Made by a program: the position numbers and the translations under genes. A DNA stretch of 64,000 nt from Hydrogenophilus thermoluteolus (GTDB taxonomy: Bacteria; Pseudomonadota; Gammaproteobacteria; Burkholderiales; Rhodocyclaceae): the NCBI RefSeq assembly GCF_003574215.1, contig NZ_AP018558.1:468001-532000 (forward strand), given 5' to 3'. This document shows positions 25,093 through 33,330 of this stretch, one piece after another (the stretch's first letter is position 1; every line of letters begins with the position of its first letter). The notes beneath the pieces were generated by a model. It had not been told where the DNA came from and ran no database searches. It saw only the letters and a program-made list of their open reading frames with translations.

Positions 25093-26160
25093 TTAGCGTT
25101 CGTCGAAACTGAGTGTCACCTGCTCGGTGAGCGGGTGTGCCTGGCAGGTGAGGACGAACCCTGCTTCGAGGTCTTCGCTTTCGAGCGAGTAGTTTTTGTC
25201 CATGCGGACCCGTCCCGCCACCACCTTGGCGCGACAGGCGCAGCAGACTCCATTTTTGCACGAATAGGGGAGCGCGATGCCTGCGGCCAACGCGGCGTCG
25301 AGGATCGGGGTGGCACCGCCGGGGTAGGGGAATTCGCGTGTGATGCCATCGACGATCACGCGGATGGTGGCGGAGGTAGCGTCTTGCGGTTCGGCGTGGG
25401 TGGGGGGCGCACTTTCGGGCGCGCCAAAACGCTCGTGGTGGATGCGATCCCGCGCGACCCCGTGCGCGAGGAGCGCCGCTTCGACGCCGTCGATCATCGC
25501 ATTGGGGCCGCAGAGATAGACGATGTCGATCGCTTCGGGCTCCGGGAAAAAGGCGGAAAGGAGCGTGCGGGTTTTGGCTTCGTCGAGCCGACCTTCGAAC
25601 AGGGGAAACTCTTGCGGCTCGCGGGAGAAGAGCGGAATGAGCAGAAAGCGGTCTGGGTAGCGGTTTTTCAGGTCTTCGATCGTTTCCAGGAACATCGCGC
25701 TCGCGCGGGTGCGGTTGCCGTAAAAAAGTGAGACGCGGCTCTGCGGCTCTTCCGCGAGCGCCGTCGCGACGATGGAGAGGATCGGGGTGATACCGCTTCC
25801 CGCGGCAAACGCGACGAGGTGGCGTTTTGCGTCCGGGTCAGGTCGAAACTGGAATCGCCCTTGCGGCGGCAGCGCTTCCACGGTCATGCCGGGGGCAAGT
25901 TGCTGATTCGCCCAGGTGGAGAAGCGGCCATTGGGGATTTTGCGGATCCCGACGATCCAGCGACCGCTGCCCGGGGTGCTCGCCAGCGAGTAGCTGCGGC
26001 GCACCTCTTCGCCGTCGAAGGTGTGGCGCAGGATCAGGTGTTGCCCGGCGGTGAAGGCAAACGCGGCCCGTTGGGATTCCGGTACGTCGAATTCGACCGC
26101 AACCGCGTCGGGTGCCAGGCGTTCGATCTGTTTGACGGTGAGGGGGACGAAGGATTCCAT
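25093..26160 (-). CDS. paaE: phenylacetyl-CoA epoxidase reductase subunit
   Basis: A 355-residue NAD(P)H reductase feeding electrons to the PaaABC epoxidase. Domain order is FAD/NAD reductase then ferredoxin: RRSYSLASTPG (FAD), AAGSGITPILSI (pyridine nucleotide), YLCGPNAMID, then a C-terminal plant-type 2Fe-2S centre with cysteines in YSCKNGVCCACRAKV and VLTCQAHP. ATG 26160 (MESFVPLTVKQIERL) fits; upstream extension runs into paaD. It lies 7 bases after paaD. The domain order is the reverse of the diiron-partner reductase at 14.5 kb, so the two are not recent duplicates. Confidence 0.95.
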   Translation of the reverse strand: MESFVPLTVKQIERLAPDAVAVEFDVPESQRAAFAFTAGQHLILRHTFDGEEVRRSYSLASTPGSGRWIVGIRKIPNGRFSTWANQQLAPGMTVEALPPQGRFQFRPDPDAKRHLVAFAAGSGITPILSIVATALAEEPQSRVSLFYGNRTRASAMFLETIEDLKNRYPDRFLLIPLFSREPQEFPLFEGRLDEAKTRTLLSAFFPEPEAIDIVYLCGPNAMIDGVEAALLAHGVARDRIHHERFGAPESAPPTHAEPQDATSATIRVIVDGITREFPYPGGATPILDAALAAGIALPYSCKNGVCCACRAKVVAGRVRMDKNYSLESEDLEAGFVLTCQAHPLTEQVTLSFDER

Positions 26161-26167
26161 GGTGGGT

Positions 26168-26677
26168 TCAAATCGGTTTGAAGTATTCGAAGGGTTCGCC
26201 ACAGGCGCGGCAGCGTAGGAGCGCTTTGCAGGCAGTGCTGCTGAATTCGCTCAGTGGTTCCGTATTGCGACTGCCGCAGTGGGGACACGGGATCGTAGGG
26301 TGGTAGGTGAGTGGTGCCGCGGTTGCGCGCTTGTCGTCTGATCCCGCGCCACCGCATGAAGGCGGCGCGATGCCCGCCGCTTCGAGTTTGGCGCGGCCTT
26401 CGGCGGTGATGCGGTCGCTCGACCACGCGGGGCTCAGCACGAAGCGGACCACCGCGTCGGGATACCCCGCTTGGGCGAGGGCGCGGCGGGTTGCTGCCGC
26501 GATCGCTTCGGTTGCGGGGCAGCCCGAATAGGTGGGGAGCAGCTCGATGAGCGGTGCGCCGTTTTCGGCAACGGTGACGCGATGCACCATCCCGAGGTCG
26601 ACGATCGACAGGTTCGGGATTTCCGGATCGGGGACGGTGGCGAGCACCGCGTGGATCGCGTCTGGTGCGGTCACCAT
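26168..26677 (-). CDS. paaD: phenylacetyl-CoA epoxidase maturation protein PaaD
   Basis: 169 residues. The first ~100 form a MIP18/DUF59 domain (VPDPEIPNLSIVDLGMV, LPTYSGCPATEAI with the conserved Cys). The C-terminus is a zinc-ribbon (CPHCGSRNTE and CRACGEPFEYFKP). PaaD is needed for epoxidase activity, probably in Fe-S or diiron assembly. It overlaps paaC by 7 bases. Confidence 0.94.
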   Translation of the reverse strand: MVTAPDAIHAVLATVPDPEIPNLSIVDLGMVHRVTVAENGAPLIELLPTYSGCPATEAIAAATRRALAQAGYPDAVVRFVLSPAWSSDRITAEGRAKLEAAGIAPPSCGGAGSDDKRATAAPLTYHPTIPCPHCGSRNTEPLSEFSSTACKALLRCRACGEPFEYFKPI

Positions 26678-27504
26678 TTGCCTCCAGGATAGGCGCGCTG
26701 CAGGTATTGCATTTCAGGTAGCAGGTGGCCCATGTGTTCGCTGTGCCGCCCCCAACGGCCGTGGCTGCGAAAGGGGCTTTCAGGCGGAATGCGCAGTTGC
26801 GCTTCGGCAAGGGTCGGTGTCACCGTTTCGCGCCAAGGCGCGGCGAGTTCGCTCGGATGGGGAGCGATGCCAGCTTGCGCCAAGCGGGCGTCGTCTTCGT
26901 CGCCTTCGAACCACTCGGCGGTGTACGGCCAGAGGTCGTCGAGTGCCGCCTCGGTTTTGTCGTGGGAAAGCGCGGTGCCGTCGCCCAAACGTACGATCCA
27001 CCCGCCGGCGTGGCGCTGGTGGTAACGCGCCTCTTTGACCGCTTTGCCAGCGATCGCCGCGAGGTGCGGGTCGGCGCTCGATTGGAGCCGCGCCCAGAGG
27101 AGCACCATCCAGCTGGCGAAGAGGAAATGGCGCACCATGGTTCGGGCAAAGTCGCCGTTGGGAAGTTCGGTCATGGTGACGTTGCGGTATTCGTGCTCAT
27201 AGCGCAGGAACGCGAGCGTATCTTCGTCGCGCCCTTTTCCTTCAAGCGCACCGGCGTAGGTCAGCAGCATCCGCGCTTGGCCGATCAGGTCGAGTCCGAA
27301 ATTGGCAAGCGCCATCTCTTCTTCGAGTACCGGCGCGTGGCCGCACCATTCGCTGGTGCGTTGCCCCAGGATCAACACGCTGTCGCCGAGCCGAAGGAGG
27401 TAGCGAAAGAGCGCCGCTTGCGTTTCGGGATCATAGTCCGGAAGCGTGAGCGCGGTTTCCGCGGCAGGATCTGGTGTGGTTTGCAGCAGTTCGGTGACGA
27501 GCAT
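26671..27504 (-). CDS. paaC: phenylacetyl-CoA epoxidase structural subunit
   Basis: A 277-residue ferritin-like helical protein that pairs with PaaA. It carries LLRLGDSVLILGQRTSEWCGHAP, ANFGLDLIGQARMLLTYAG and KEARYHQRHAGGW, the family landmarks. PaaC resembles a diiron subunit but serves structurally in the (PaaAC)2 core. ATG 27504 (MLVTELLQTTPD) follows paaB by 10 bases; an upstream-extended frame is not supported by similarity. Confidence 0.95.
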   Translation of the reverse strand: MLVTELLQTTPDPAAETALTLPDYDPETQAALFRYLLRLGDSVLILGQRTSEWCGHAPVLEEEMALANFGLDLIGQARMLLTYAGALEGKGRDEDTLAFLRYEHEYRNVTMTELPNGDFARTMVRHFLFASWMVLLWARLQSSADPHLAAIAGKAVKEARYHQRHAGGWIVRLGDGTALSHDKTEAALDDLWPYTAEWFEGDEDDARLAQAGIAPHPSELAAPWRETVTPTLAEAQLRIPPESPFRSHGRWGRHSEHMGHLLPEMQYLQRAYPGGKW

Positions 27505-27514
27505 CGCTAACCCC

Positions 27515-27826
27515 TCACATGTGGTCGACTTCGGCTGGGAGCCGATAGAAGGTGGGGTGGCGATAGATCTTGTCGGCGCTTGGGTCGAAGAGTTCGGGTT
27601 TGGCGTCCGGGTCGGAGGCGACGATCTGGTCGGAGCGCACCACCCAGATCGAGACGCCCTCTTGCCGTCGGGTGTAGAGGTCCCGTGCGAGTTCGAGCGC
27701 CATGCGGGCGTCGACCGCATGGACGCTGCCGCAGTGTTTGTGTTCGAGCCCGTTCTTGGCGCGGACGAAGACTTCCCACAGCGGCCATTCGTCGCGACGT
27801 GGGGTGTCGGTTGGAGTTTGTGTCAT
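27515..27826 (-). CDS. paaB: phenylacetyl-CoA epoxidase subunit B
   Basis: A small 103-residue subunit that bridges PaaAC dimers. WPLWEVFVRAKNGLEHKHCGS, DARMALELARDLYTRR and the C-terminal YRHPTFYRLPAEVDHM are typical of PaaB. Start ATG 27826. It sits 24 bases after paaA in the canonical ABCDE order. Confidence 0.95.
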   Translation of the reverse strand: MTQTPTDTPRRDEWPLWEVFVRAKNGLEHKHCGSVHAVDARMALELARDLYTRRQEGVSIWVVRSDQIVASDPDAKPELFDPSADKIYRHPTFYRLPAEVDHM

Positions 27827-27850
27827 CGGAACGACTCCTTTTTGTATCGT

Positions 27851-28867
27851 TCAGGCAGCGGTGGGGTGGGTGGTAGCCCGCCGGTTTGCTTTTTCGGCAT
27901 ACGCTTCGGCGGCTTCACGCACCCATGCGCCTTCTTCCCAAGCGCGGCGGCGTGCGGCCATTCGGTCGCGGTTGCACGGTCCGTGGCCGTTGATCACGTC
28001 CCAGAACGCTTTCCAGTTGATCGGGCCAAAGTCGTAATGTCCACGCTCCGGGTTCCATTTGAGGTGGGGGTCGGGAAGCGTCACCCCCAGCACTTCCGCT
28101 TGTGGCACGGTGGCATCGACGAATTTCTGTCGCAATTCGTCGTTCGAGACCCGTTTGATGCCCCAGCGCATCGATTGGGGGCTGTGCACGCTTTCGCTGT
28201 CGGGGGGGCCGAACATCATCAGAGCGGGCCACCACCAGCGGTTCACCGCGTCTTGGACCATCGCTTTCTGTTCCGGCGTCCCTTCGCGCATCATCACCAG
28301 GAGCGATTCGTATCCCTGGCGTTGGTGGAACGACTCCTCTTTGCAGATGCGTACCATCGCGCGCGCGTAGGGGCCGTAGCTACATTTGCAGAGCGGAATC
28401 TGGTTCATGATCGCTGCGCCGTCTACCAGCCAGCCGATCACGCCGACGTCGGCCCAGGTGAGCGTTGGGTAGTTGAAGATCGAGGAGTACTTCGCTTTCC
28501 CAGATAGGAGCGCTTCGATGAGTTCGGTGCGGCTGACCCCCAAGGTCTCTGCCGCTGCGTAGAGGTAGAGACCGTGCCCCCCTTCGTCTTGGACTTTCGC
28601 AAGCAGGATCGCTTTGCGTTTGAGCGTCGGAGCGCGGGTGATCCAGTTCCCTTCGGGGAGCATGCCGACTACTTCGGAGTGTGCGTGTTGGCTGATCTGG
28701 CGAATGAGCGTCTTACGGTAGCCTTCCGGCATCCAGTCTTTCGGTTCGATGAAGTCGCCGCGGTCGATCTTCGCGTCGAATTCGCGCTGGTAGGCTTCCG
28801 GCTCTGCCGCGGCGGGGGTAGCGGTTTTCGCCTCTTTCGCCATCAGGTCCATCGCTTGCGTGTACAT
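27851..28867 (-). CDS. paaA: phenylacetyl-CoA epoxidase catalytic subunit
   Basis: A 338-residue diiron oxygenase subunit that epoxidises the ring of phenylacetyl-CoA to the 1,2-epoxide. Metal motifs are in KVQDEGGHGLYLY and CKEESFHQRQG; also conserved are RQISQHAHSEVVGMLPEGNW and DPHLKWNPERGHYDFG. ATG 28867 (MYTQAMDLMAKE) follows a strong AAGGAG. The leader carries two competing inverted repeats (28893-28916). Confidence 0.95.
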   Translation of the reverse strand: MYTQAMDLMAKEAKTATPAAAEPEAYQREFDAKIDRGDFIEPKDWMPEGYRKTLIRQISQHAHSEVVGMLPEGNWITRAPTLKRKAILLAKVQDEGGHGLYLYAAAETLGVSRTELIEALLSGKAKYSSIFNYPTLTWADVGVIGWLVDGAAIMNQIPLCKCSYGPYARAMVRICKEESFHQRQGYESLLVMMREGTPEQKAMVQDAVNRWWWPALMMFGPPDSESVHSPQSMRWGIKRVSNDELRQKFVDATVPQAEVLGVTLPDPHLKWNPERGHYDFGPINWKAFWDVINGHGPCNRDRMAARRRAWEEGAWVREAAEAYAEKANRRATTHPTAA

Positions 28868-28892
28868 CGTGGGCTCCTTGTCTCTGCAGGTT

Positions 28893-28916
28893 AGGCGAAC
28901 AGAGATTCGCCTGTTC
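28893..28916 (-). promoter_or_regulatory. overlapping alternative hairpins in the paaK-paaA gap
   Basis: AGGCGAA (28893-28899) pairs with TTCGCCT (28906-28912), and GAACAG (28897-28902) pairs with CTGTTC (28911-28916). The two stems share bases, so only one can form in RNA. They lie 26 bases before paaA within the 70-bp gap after paaK. There is no U-run, so this is not a standard terminator. Confidence 0.4.
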
Positions 28917-28937
28917 CAGCGTTGGTGATTCTCGTGT

Positions 28938-30260
28938 TTATTCTTTGGGTCGCTTGTCGATCACCCGGCGCGCCTTCCCGACGGTGACCCGTTCGATCGC
29001 AAACGGGTCGCCCACTTCGATCTTCGCGGAGATGCCAACAAAAGTCTTGATGAGGTAGGCAAGCTGTTTGGCCGCCTCTTCGCGAAGATGCTCCTTGCGC
29101 CCAACGCCCGCCTCGGGGTTGAGTTCCACTTTGACGGTGAGTTTGTCGAGGTGCCCCTCTTTTTCGACCACCAGCACGTAGTGCGGCGCCAGTTGCGGCA
29201 CCCGCAGGATGAGCTCTTCGATCTGGGTAGGGAAGACGTTGACGCCGCGGATGATCAACATATCATCGGTGCGGCCGGTGATCTTCGCCATGCGGCGCAT
29301 GCTGCGGGCGGTAGGGGGGAGCAGGCGCGTGAGGTCACGGGTGCGGTAGCGGATCATCGGCAGCCCCTCTTTGGTGAGGGTGGTGAAGACCAGTTCGCCC
29401 TCTTCGCCGTCTGGGAGGGGTTGGCCGGTGATCGGGTCGATGATTTCGGGGTAGAAGTGGTCTTCCCAGATCGTCGGGCCGTCTTTCGTTTCGATACATT
29501 CGTTCGCGACGCCAGGCCCCATGATTTCCGAAAGGCCGTAGATATCGACCGCGTCCATATTGGTGCGCGATTCGATGTTCCGGCGAATCGCCTCAGTCCA
29601 GGGTTCGGCACCGAAAATCCCGACTTTTAGAGAGATCGAATGGGTGTCGATTCCCTGGCGCGCCATTTCGTCGAGCAGGGTGAGGAAGTAGGAGGGGGTG
29701 ACCATGATGATGTCGGGTTTGAAGTCGAGAATCAGTTGGATCTGTTTCTCGGTTTGCCCGCCCGACATCGGGACGACCGTGCACCCGAGCCGTTCGGCAC
29801 CGTAATGGGCGCCCAGCCCGCCGGTGAAGAGACCATAGCCGTACGCGACGTGGACCATGTCACCGGGACGGCCACCCGCGGCGCGGATCGAACGGGCCAC
29901 CAGATTCGCCCAGGTGTCGATGTCTTTTGCGGTATAGCCGACGACGGTGGGTTTGCCGGTGGTGCCGCTCGAAGCGTGGATCCGCACGATTTTTTCCCGT
30001 GGGACCGCAAAGAGTCCGAACGGGTAATGGTCGCGCAGGTCTTGTTTCGTGGTGAACGGGAATTTGGCGAGATCTTCGAGCGTCTTGAGGTCGTCGGGGT
30101 GCACGCCCTGCGCTTCACATTTCGCACGGTAGGGGGCGACGTTCTCATACGCGTGGCGAACGCTCCATTTGAGGCGTTCGAGTTGGAGCGCGCGCAGCTC
30201 ATCGATGCTCGCGGTTTCGATCGGTTCGAGATCACCGGGTTGCGGTTTTTTCACGGGCAT
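28938..30260 (-). CDS. paaK: phenylacetate-CoA ligase
   Basis: A 440-residue AMP-forming ligase that starts the route by making phenylacetyl-CoA. The P-loop is ASSGTTGKPTVVGYT, and YGLSEIMGPGVA, YRTRDLTRLLPP and KITGRTDDMLIIRGVNVFPTQIEE are conserved. Short length (no large N-terminal extension) matches PaaK. Start ATG 30260. It is 13 bases after paaI. Confidence 0.95.
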   Translation of the reverse strand: MPVKKPQPGDLEPIETASIDELRALQLERLKWSVRHAYENVAPYRAKCEAQGVHPDDLKTLEDLAKFPFTTKQDLRDHYPFGLFAVPREKIVRIHASSGTTGKPTVVGYTAKDIDTWANLVARSIRAAGGRPGDMVHVAYGYGLFTGGLGAHYGAERLGCTVVPMSGGQTEKQIQLILDFKPDIIMVTPSYFLTLLDEMARQGIDTHSISLKVGIFGAEPWTEAIRRNIESRTNMDAVDIYGLSEIMGPGVANECIETKDGPTIWEDHFYPEIIDPITGQPLPDGEEGELVFTTLTKEGLPMIRYRTRDLTRLLPPTARSMRRMAKITGRTDDMLIIRGVNVFPTQIEELILRVPQLAPHYVLVVEKEGHLDKLTVKVELNPEAGVGRKEHLREEAAKQLAYLIKTFVGISAKIEVGDPFAIERVTVGKARRVIDKRPKE

Positions 30261-30273
30261 GGTGGTTTCCTCC

Positions 30274-30759
30274 TCATGGGTGTGGTTTCGATTCGACGGG
30301 ACAGATCGGGTGACCTTTGCGGCGGTACGATTTGCCGCGCATCACCGCGATCAGTTTGCCGTGCTGATTGGTGACCGTGACATCATAAACGCCGGTACGT
30401 CCCGCTTCGCCAACGACGCGACATTCGGCGGTGAGCTGATCGCCTTCGTGCGCGGGCGCCAAGAATTCGGTGGCGATGCCTGCCGCAACGGTCATTTCGT
30501 TGCCGCTGTTGCAGGCGTAAGCAAACGCGGTGTCGGCCAGTGTGGTGAGGATGCCGCCATGCAGGATCGCAAAACCGTTCAACATCTCACGGCGCACGGT
30601 CATCGTCATGCGCGCGTAGTTGGGGGCGATCGCCTCGAGCGTGATGCCCAGGTGCTGGGCGCAATAGTCGCGCGCGTACATCGCTTCCCCGACCGCATTG
30701 GCGACGGTTTGTGGGTCAGGCGCAAACGTGGTCGAGCCGTGAGGCGTGTTCGTGTTCAT
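30274..30759 (-). CDS. paaI: hydroxyphenylacetyl-CoA thioesterase PaaI
   Basis: A 161-residue hot-dog-fold thioesterase. The helix start AILHGGILTTLADTAFAYA holds the HGG catalytic motif. PaaI rescues CoA from dead-end or inhibitory intermediates. ATG 30759 is used; it lies 6 bases after the paaH stop, consistent with coupling. Confidence 0.92.
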   Translation of the reverse strand: MNTNTPHGSTTFAPDPQTVANAVGEAMYARDYCAQHLGITLEAIAPNYARMTMTVRREMLNGFAILHGGILTTLADTAFAYACNSGNEMTVAAGIATEFLAPAHEGDQLTAECRVVGEAGRTGVYDVTVTNQHGKLIAVMRGKSYRRKGHPICPVESKPHP

Positions 30760-30765
30760 CGTGGC

Positions 30766-32334
30766 TCATCCCAAGTGGCGCGGAGCCCGGTTGAGGGCCG
30801 CCTCTGCCGCGCGCAGCTGAAGGTAGGGGGAGACGCGATAGCGCGGGTCGCCCGTGAACTGGTGGAGATGGCGCAGCAGTTGGGTGACTTGGATGACGCC
30901 CACCCGTTCCGCCCACGCCAGAGGCCCTTCTGGGTAGTTGGTGCCGTAGCGCATCGCCAGATCGATCTCTTCGGCACTGGCTACGCCTTGATGGACGGCG
31001 TCCGCTGCTTCGTTGGCGAGCATCGCCTGCGTGCGGGCAAAAACGAGCCCTGCGGTGTCGGCGATCACCGCGGCCCGCAACCCGGCTGCTTGCAGGAGGG
31101 CGATCGCCTGCGCGCGCGCCGCGTCCGGTGTGGTTGCGGCGAACGCCACCGCGATGCGCGTCGCGCTCTTCCAGTCACGCACCCAGTCGAGAACGGCAAG
31201 CGACGGGTTTTGTTCTGCCAACGCGCGGAGCGTTGCAGGGCGACCGTCGGTCAGGACGATCCGCACGCCGTGGGTTTCGATGCAGGGTTCGGACGGGACG
31301 GTTGCCCGTTTGACCGCAACGCCGCCGTTGTGTAACCGGGTAGCCATGGCGTCGAGCGCGGGATGGTCGCCGATGAGCGAAGCGTTCGGGTCGGCGAGCG
31401 GGTGCGGTTCGGCTTCTTGTGGTGCCGGGTTGTGCGCCCCTTCACGGTAGTCGTAAAAACCCCGCCCGCTTTTGCGGCCAAGGTGTCCGGCACGGACCAA
31501 CTCTTCTTGGATGAGGCTCGGTTGGAAACGGGGGTCGTAACCGTAGGCTTCCCAGACCGAGCGGGTCACCGCGGCATTGACGTCGTGGCCGATGAGGTCC
31601 ATCAATTCGAACGGCCCCATACGGAAGTTACCGGCGTCGCGCAGGATCGCGTCGATGGTGGCGGTGTCGCTCGTCTGTTCGAGGAGTAGCCGCAGCGCCT
31701 CACCGTAGAAGGGGCGGGCGACGCGGTTGACGATGAAGCCGGGTGTCGATTTCGCGCGTACCGCAATCTTGCCCCACGCGCGCGCGGTGGCTTGGACGGT
31801 TTCCGCAACCGCAGGGTCGGTTTGTAGGCCGCTCACCACTTCGACCAATTTCATGTGGGTGGCGGGGTTGAAGAAGTGCATCCCGACCACCCGTTCGGGG
31901 TGGGTGAGCGGTGCTGCGATCGCGGTGATCGAGAGCGACGAAGTGTTGCTGGCCAGGATCGTGTGCGGCGCAACGAGCGCTTCGAGGTCGCGAAAGAGGG
32001 TTTTCTTGACCTCCAGGTTTTCGACGATCGCTTCGATTACCAGCGCAGCCAGCGGTGCCGTTTCGCGAAAGTCTTGGGTGTACGTCAGTCGCGCCTGCGT
32101 TGCTTCGGCAGCTTTAGCGGGGATCTTGCCTTTTGCGACGCCGCTGGCGAGGTCCCGCTCGATCGCAGCTTTCGCAGCGTCGAGTTGCGCTGCGTCGAGG
32201 TCGTAGAGGGTGACGGGGTGGCCCGCCGTGGCGGCAACCTGGGCAATTCCGCGGCCCATCGCGCCCGCGCCGATGACAAGTACCGGCGCGCTGGGCGGAA
32301 GGGCTTGGGATGGGGTTTCGGTGGCTTGGGTCAT
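30766..32334 (-). CDS. paaH: 3-hydroxyadipyl-CoA dehydrogenase
   Basis: A 522-residue NAD-dependent 3-hydroxyacyl-CoA dehydrogenase. N-terminal Rossmann motif VIGAGAMGRGIAQVAA, the catalytic His region VGMHFFNPATHMKLVEVV, SKSTPGFIVNR-type segment (AKSTPGFIVNRVARP) and a duplicated 3HCDH C-terminal domain make it the long PaaH form (about 500 residues). It oxidises (S)-3-hydroxyadipyl-CoA to 3-oxoadipyl-CoA. It follows paaG by 24 bases. Confidence 0.94.
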   Translation of the reverse strand: MTQATETPSQALPPSAPVLVIGAGAMGRGIAQVAATAGHPVTLYDLDAAQLDAAKAAIERDLASGVAKGKIPAKAAEATQARLTYTQDFRETAPLAALVIEAIVENLEVKKTLFRDLEALVAPHTILASNTSSLSITAIAAPLTHPERVVGMHFFNPATHMKLVEVVSGLQTDPAVAETVQATARAWGKIAVRAKSTPGFIVNRVARPFYGEALRLLLEQTSDTATIDAILRDAGNFRMGPFELMDLIGHDVNAAVTRSVWEAYGYDPRFQPSLIQEELVRAGHLGRKSGRGFYDYREGAHNPAPQEAEPHPLADPNASLIGDHPALDAMATRLHNGGVAVKRATVPSEPCIETHGVRIVLTDGRPATLRALAEQNPSLAVLDWVRDWKSATRIAVAFAATTPDAARAQAIALLQAAGLRAAVIADTAGLVFARTQAMLANEAADAVHQGVASAEEIDLAMRYGTNYPEGPLAWAERVGVIQVTQLLRHLHQFTGDPRYRVSPYLQLRAAEAALNRAPRHLG

Positions 32335-32358
32335 CGGAGAACTCCCTCCGCAGTGCGT

Positions 32359-33165
32359 TCAGCGGCCAAGATAACGGGGAGGACGTTTTTCCAAGAAGGC
32401 GCGAACGCCCTCTTGATAGTCGTGCGTTTGCCCACACGCGCGCATTGCGTCGCGTTCGCGGTCGAGCTGCTGCGCCAGGGCGTATTCGAAACTGGTCCAG
32501 ATGAGTTTTTTGGTTTGGGCGTAGCCGTATGTGGGGCCCGCGGCAAGCTGTTCGGCAACCGCTGTGACCGTGGGGATGAGGGCATCATCGTCAACGCATT
32601 TCCAGATCAACCCCCACCGTTCAGCCTCTTCCGCCGAAAGTTTCTCACCCAAGAGCGCCAGCCCGAGCGCCCGCGCCGGACCCACCAGCCGCGGCAGCGT
32701 CCAGCTCCCGCCGGTATCGGGAACAAGACCAAGCTTCGCGAACGACTGAATGAAGCTCGCCGAGCGTGCCGCAAAGACCAGGTCACACGCCAGCGCCAGA
32801 TTGGCCCCCGCTCCCGCAGCAACGCCATTGACCGCGGCGATCACGGGCAAATCGAGCTGTCGCAACGCGAGGACGAGCGGTTTGTAGTTTTTTTCGATCG
32901 ATTCACCCAGATCCGGTGCGGCTTCACCCGGCGCGACTGCGCGATCGTTGAGGTCTTGACCCGCGCAAAAGCCGCGCCCCGCGCCGGTGAGCACCAGCGC
33001 GCGCACCGTACCGGCTTTCCGCTGTGTCGCAACGCGCGCCAGAGCTTCGCGCACTTCGGCGTGCATTTCGGTCGTGAAACTGTTGAGGCGCTCTGGGCGG
33101 TTGAGGGTTAGCCACGCCACGCCGTTTGCTTCACGATACAGAATCGTGCGCCAGGCCGTCTCCAT
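32359..33165 (-). CDS. paaG: 1,2-epoxyphenylacetyl-CoA isomerase
   Basis: A 268-residue crotonase-fold enzyme. GRGFCAGQDLNDR, oxyanion-hole segment VNGVAAGAGANLALACD and SFAKLGLVPDTGGSW with the catalytic Asp are the PaaG pattern. It rearranges the epoxide to oxepin-CoA and shifts double bonds later in the pathway. It is the first gene of the leftward paa operon. No separate PaaF hydratase gene is seen in the window. Confidence 0.93.
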   Translation of the reverse strand: METAWRTILYREANGVAWLTLNRPERLNSFTTEMHAEVREALARVATQRKAGTVRALVLTGAGRGFCAGQDLNDRAVAPGEAAPDLGESIEKNYKPLVLALRQLDLPVIAAVNGVAAGAGANLALACDLVFAARSASFIQSFAKLGLVPDTGGSWTLPRLVGPARALGLALLGEKLSAEEAERWGLIWKCVDDDALIPTVTAVAEQLAAGPTYGYAQTKKLIWTSFEYALAQQLDRERDAMRACGQTHDYQEGVRAFLEKRPPRYLGR

Positions 33166-33210
33166 CTGAGGTCTCCTCCGTCCTTTCGTGTGGGTTGTGC
33201 ACTTGTTTGA

Positions 33211-33222
33211 CCGACCGTTCGA
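33211..33222. promoter_or_regulatory. probable PaaR operator at the paaG transcription start
   Basis: CCGACCGTTCGA is an imperfect palindrome whose 10-base core differs by one base from the perfect palindrome at 16726-16737. It lies just downstream of the predicted paaG -10, overlapping the start of transcription, a position suited to repression by a TetR-family protein. Confidence 0.55.
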
Positions 33223-33225
33223 TAA

Positions 33226-33254
33226 ATACTATACTTGACCTGCATCAAAGTCAA
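33226..33254 (-). promoter_or_regulatory. predicted promoter of the leftward paa operon, with FNR-like half overlap
   Basis: Minus strand TTGACT (33254-33249) is followed after 17 bases by TAGTAT; TATAGT is the alternative at 15 bases. Within the same stretch TTGACCTGCATCAA (33235-33248) matches the FNR consensus at 9 of 10 defined bases. Promoter and box overlap, so the box could serve either paaG or the divergent paaN. Confidence 0.42.
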
Positions 33255-33330
33255 CCGCTTTTTTCGATATTTTCTAACCGGTTTGTCTATGTTAAAGTTT
33301 GTTGCCACATATCCTGAAGGAGGAGATACC

